64,000 nucleotides of DNA from positions 1 to 64,000 of the forward strand of contig NZ_WQFE01000009.1 in NCBI RefSeq assembly GCF_013033965.1, in the 5' to 3' direction. Position 1 is the stretch's first letter. Each line of letters starts with the position of its first letter. Under the pieces are notes generated by a model, which was not told the DNA's origin, searched no databases, and worked only from the letters and a program-made list of their open reading frames with translations. Below are positions 62,026 through 64,000 of the stretch, piece by piece. The stretch comes from Ruegeria atlantica. Lineage in GTDB: Bacteria; Pseudomonadota; Alphaproteobacteria; Rhodobacterales; Rhodobacteraceae. The position numbers and the translations under genes are program-made.

Positions 62026-64000
62026 ATGACGCAGATTCCCGCCAGGATCATGGATTGGTTTGACGCCAAAGGCTGGTCCATCCATCCACATCAGCAAGAG
62101 ATGTTTGACCGGGCTACGGACCCGGCCACATTGCTGATTGCGCCAACCGGCGGCGGGAAGACGATGGCCGGTTTTCTGCCAACTCTGGCCGAGCTGGCGG
62201 AAAATGATCACTCAGGCCTGCATACCCTTTATGTTTCTCCGCTCAAGGCTTTGGCCGCCGATATCCGCCGTAACCTGCGCGGGCCGGCGGATGAAATCGG
62301 CCTGCCCATCCGCATTGAAGACCGCACAGGCGATACATCGGCCACGCAGAAAAAGCGGCAACGCGTAGACCCGCCGCACATCCTGCTGACCACACCCGAA
62401 AGCCTGGCCTTGCTGACCTCGTACGAAGATGCGCCACGGATGTTTTCGGGCGTTCAACGCGTGATCGTGGACGAGATACATGCACTGGCAGAAAGCAAGC
62501 GTGGCGATCAATTGATGCTGGCGCTGGCCCGTCTGCAAAGCTTGTGTCCTGACCTGCGCCGCGTCGGCCTGTCGGCCACAGTTGAAGATCCGAACGCCAT
62601 CGCACGGTTTCTGGCCCGCCACCCCGATCCTTGTCAGATCGTTCAGGCCGATCCCGGCCCCGACCCCGATATCCGAATGCTTAAGACGCAGGAAATGCCG
62701 CCCTGGTCCGGCGGTGGCGCGGCCTATTCGATCCCCGCTGTCCTTGAGCAGATCAAACAGCACAAAACCACGCTCATCTTTCACAACACCCGCGCCCAAG
62801 CCGAGATTTTCTTTCACAATATTTGGCTTGCGAATGACGACGGGCTACCAATTGGCATCCACCACGGCAGCCTTGATCGACAACAGCGCGAACGGGTCGA
62901 AGCCGCGATGGTGCGCGGCGACTTGCGCGCAATCGTCTGTACCGGCAGTCTGGATCTGGGCATCGACTGGGGGGATGTGGATCTGGTGATCCAGATTGGC
63001 GCCCCTAAGAACGTCAAGCGCCTGGTGCAGCGGATTGGTCGTGCCAACCACCGCTACAACGCGCCGTCCAAAGCCCTTTTGGTGCCAGCGAACCGGTTCG
63101 AAGTGGTCGAGTGCGTCGCCGCGCTTGAGGCGGCAAAGGCCCATGAACTGGATGGCGAACCGCGCGGGTCCGGTCCAAAAGACGTTTTGTGCCAGCACAT
63201 TTTAGTTGCGGCAGCCGCGGGGCCGTTCGATGCAAATGCGTTGTTTGCCGAGATGACAACCGCAGGCCCATTCGCTGATCTCAGCCGCGCTGAGTTCGAC
63301 GCCTGTCTGGACTTCTGTGCAACAGGTGGCTACTCCCTGCGCGCCTATGACCGCTGGCAGAGGCTACTACAACGCCAGGACGGCCAGTGGCAGTTAAGGG
63401 ACCCGAGGGCAGCGCAACGCATTCGCATGAACCTGGGCACGATACAGGACACAGACACACTGAAGGTCCGCCTAAAACGCAATCGCGGAGGCAAACCGCT
63501 GGGTGAGGTCGAAGAGGCATTCGCTGCCTCTCTGACGCCCGGAGATACCTTCCTGATCGGTGGGCAGATCGTGCGCTATGAAGGGCTACGCGAAATGGTG
63601 GTCGAAGTCAGCCGCCGGGCGGACAAGAAGCCCAAGATCGCTACGTTCTCGGGCACCAAATTCGCGACCTCGACGCAACTCAGCGACCGTATTCTGCGCA
63701 TGTTCATACAACCCGATTGGCCGCAACTGCCTGCCCACACCGCCGAATGGCTGGCGCTGCAGCGGGATATGTCCCGCCTGCCGCAACGCGACCGACTGCT
63801 GATCGAAAGCTTTCCCAATGACGGCCGGGAAAACCTGTGTGTTTACGGTTTCGCCGGGCGCAATGCACAACAGACCCTTGGCCTTTTGTTGACCAAACGG
63901 ATGGAGGAATCCGGGCTGGCCCCGCTTGGTTTCGTTGCCACCGACTATGCAACTTTGATTTGGGGCTTGGACGCAGTGACCGACCCGCGCCCTTTGTTCC
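62026..64000 (+). CDS. Ligase-associated DEXH-box helicase (Lhr-like), 5' part
   Basis: 658 codons are visible, open to the right edge. Superfamily 2 helicase motifs: Q-like IHPHQQEMFD, Walker A APTGGGKT (39-46), YVSPLKALAADI (motif Ia), TTPESLALL, DEIH (149-152), GLSATV (motif III), then TLIFHNTRAQAE, IHHGSLDRQQRERVE, VCTGSLDLGIDWGDVDLVIQIGAPK and QRIGRANHR (motif VI). The order matches the bacterial Lhr/DEXH helicases that occur with an ATP-dependent DNA ligase and an MBL-fold exonuclease in a repair cluster. Those partners should lie just to the right of the window. Start ATG 62026. Confidence 0.9.
   Translation, partial: MTQIPARIMDWFDAKGWSIHPHQQEMFDRATDPATLLIAPTGGGKTMAGFLPTLAELAENDHSGLHTLYVSPLKALAADIRRNLRGPADEIGLPIRIEDRTGDTSATQKKRQRVDPPHILLTTPESLALLTSYEDAPRMFSGVQRVIVDEIHALAESKRGDQLMLALARLQSLCPDLRRVGLSATVEDPNAIARFLARHPDPCQIVQADPGPDPDIRMLKTQEMPPWSGGGAAYSIPAVLEQIKQHKTTLIFHNTRAQAEIFFHNIWLANDDGLPIGIHHGSLDRQQRERVEAAMVRGDLRAIVCTGSLDLGIDWGDVDLVIQIGAPKNVKRLVQRIGRANHRYNAPSKALLVPANRFEVVECVAALEAAKAHELDGEPRGSGPKDVLCQHILVAAAAGPFDANALFAEMTTAGPFADLSRAEFDACLDFCATGGYSLRAYDRWQRLLQRQDGQWQLRDPRAAQRIRMNLGTIQDTDTLKVRLKRNRGGKPLGEVEEAFAASLTPGDTFLIGGQIVRYEGLREMVVEVSRRADKKPKIATFSGTKFATSTQLSDRILRMFIQPDWPQLPAHTAEWLALQRDMSRLPQRDRLLIESFPNDGRENLCVYGFAGRNAQQTLGLLLTKRMEESGLAPLGFVATDYATLIWGLDAVTDPRPLF

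Noticed and set aside
1-64000. tRNA, rRNA, CRISPR arrays, insertion sequences, prophage genes
   Set aside because: None found: no cloverleaf-like sequences, no regularly spaced repeats, no transposase, integrase or phage structural motifs.

Overview
The window reads as chromosomal DNA of a marine alphaproteobacterium of the Rhodobacterales (Roseobacter clade: Ruegeria/Phaeobacter-like). The case rests on gene content and order: a coxB-ctaB-small membrane protein-ctaG-coxC-SURF1-thrC-M16 peptidase run, an Entner-Doudoroff set zwf-edd-eda beside ptsP and lysC, a SulP/MtnP pair, succinyl-CoA:3-oxoacid transferase genes, and a tad (Flp pilus) locus whose pilins carry the variant motif G-AVTVDW. 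No rRNA, tRNA, CRISPR array, insertion sequence or phage module was seen. Most genes look like ordinary core or near-core genes; a few short ones (NUDIX, an imm11-like protein, a ribbon-helix-helix protein) look more accessory.

Layout. 0-6.4 kb: 5' part of a molybdenum hydroxylase large subunit (minus), a dienelactone hydrolase-like protein, valS with a terminator, a BenE transporter, DUF1992. 6.4-15.0 kb: a VOC protein, a crotonase, a beta-propeller protein, two aminotransferases, then eda, edd and zwf on the minus strand behind a palindromic operator-like site. 15.1-18.7 kb: ptsP and lysC. 18.8-25.2 kb: small secreted, SDR, DUF1178, NUDIX, EcsC, GNAT, flavin reductase, CatB-like acyltransferase and SulP genes. 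25.4-30.8 kb: mtnP and apt (release and salvage of adenine from methylthioadenosine), an alpha/beta hydrolase, an acyltransferase-like membrane protein, a LysE exporter, a small RHH regulator and a fasciclin protein. 30.8-34.4 kb: a GlcD-like flavoenzyme, a metallo-hydrolase, an imm11-like protein and a GNAT. 34.4-41.4 kb: M16 peptidase, thrC and SURF1 in overlapping order, then the cytochrome c oxidase genes, facing tldD across a perfect FNR-type box. 41.5-48.6 kb: tldD, dprA, topA, scoA-scoB. 48.6-60.6 kb: a lytic transglycosylase and the tad locus (two pilins, cpaB, cpaC, OmpA lipoprotein, cpaE, cpaF, tadB, tadC, two TPR lipoproteins, cpaA). 60.7-64 kb: an unusual AAA+ ATPase and the 5' part of an Lhr-type DEXH helicase.

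How the genes fit together. The tad genes supply a near-complete pilus machine: pilins, prepilin peptidase, secretin, ATPase, platform proteins and pilotin-like TPR lipoproteins. The minor pseudopilins TadE/F/G and CpaD are not here. The locus is broken up by terminator-like hairpins after the first pilin, after cpaB and after the OmpA lipoprotein, which would favour excess pilin over machinery. The cox genes provide subunits II and III, heme O synthesis and copper insertion, but not subunit I. zwf-edd-eda covers the Entner-Doudoroff route except 6-phosphogluconolactonase, which is absent from the operon.

No clearly new multi-gene system was proven. The best leads are the pilin/attenuator arrangement with its candidate sigma-54 and CtrA sites, the winged-helix AAA+ ATPase beside the tad locus, the FnrL box between tldD and coxB, the zwf palindrome, and the orphan imm11-like gene.
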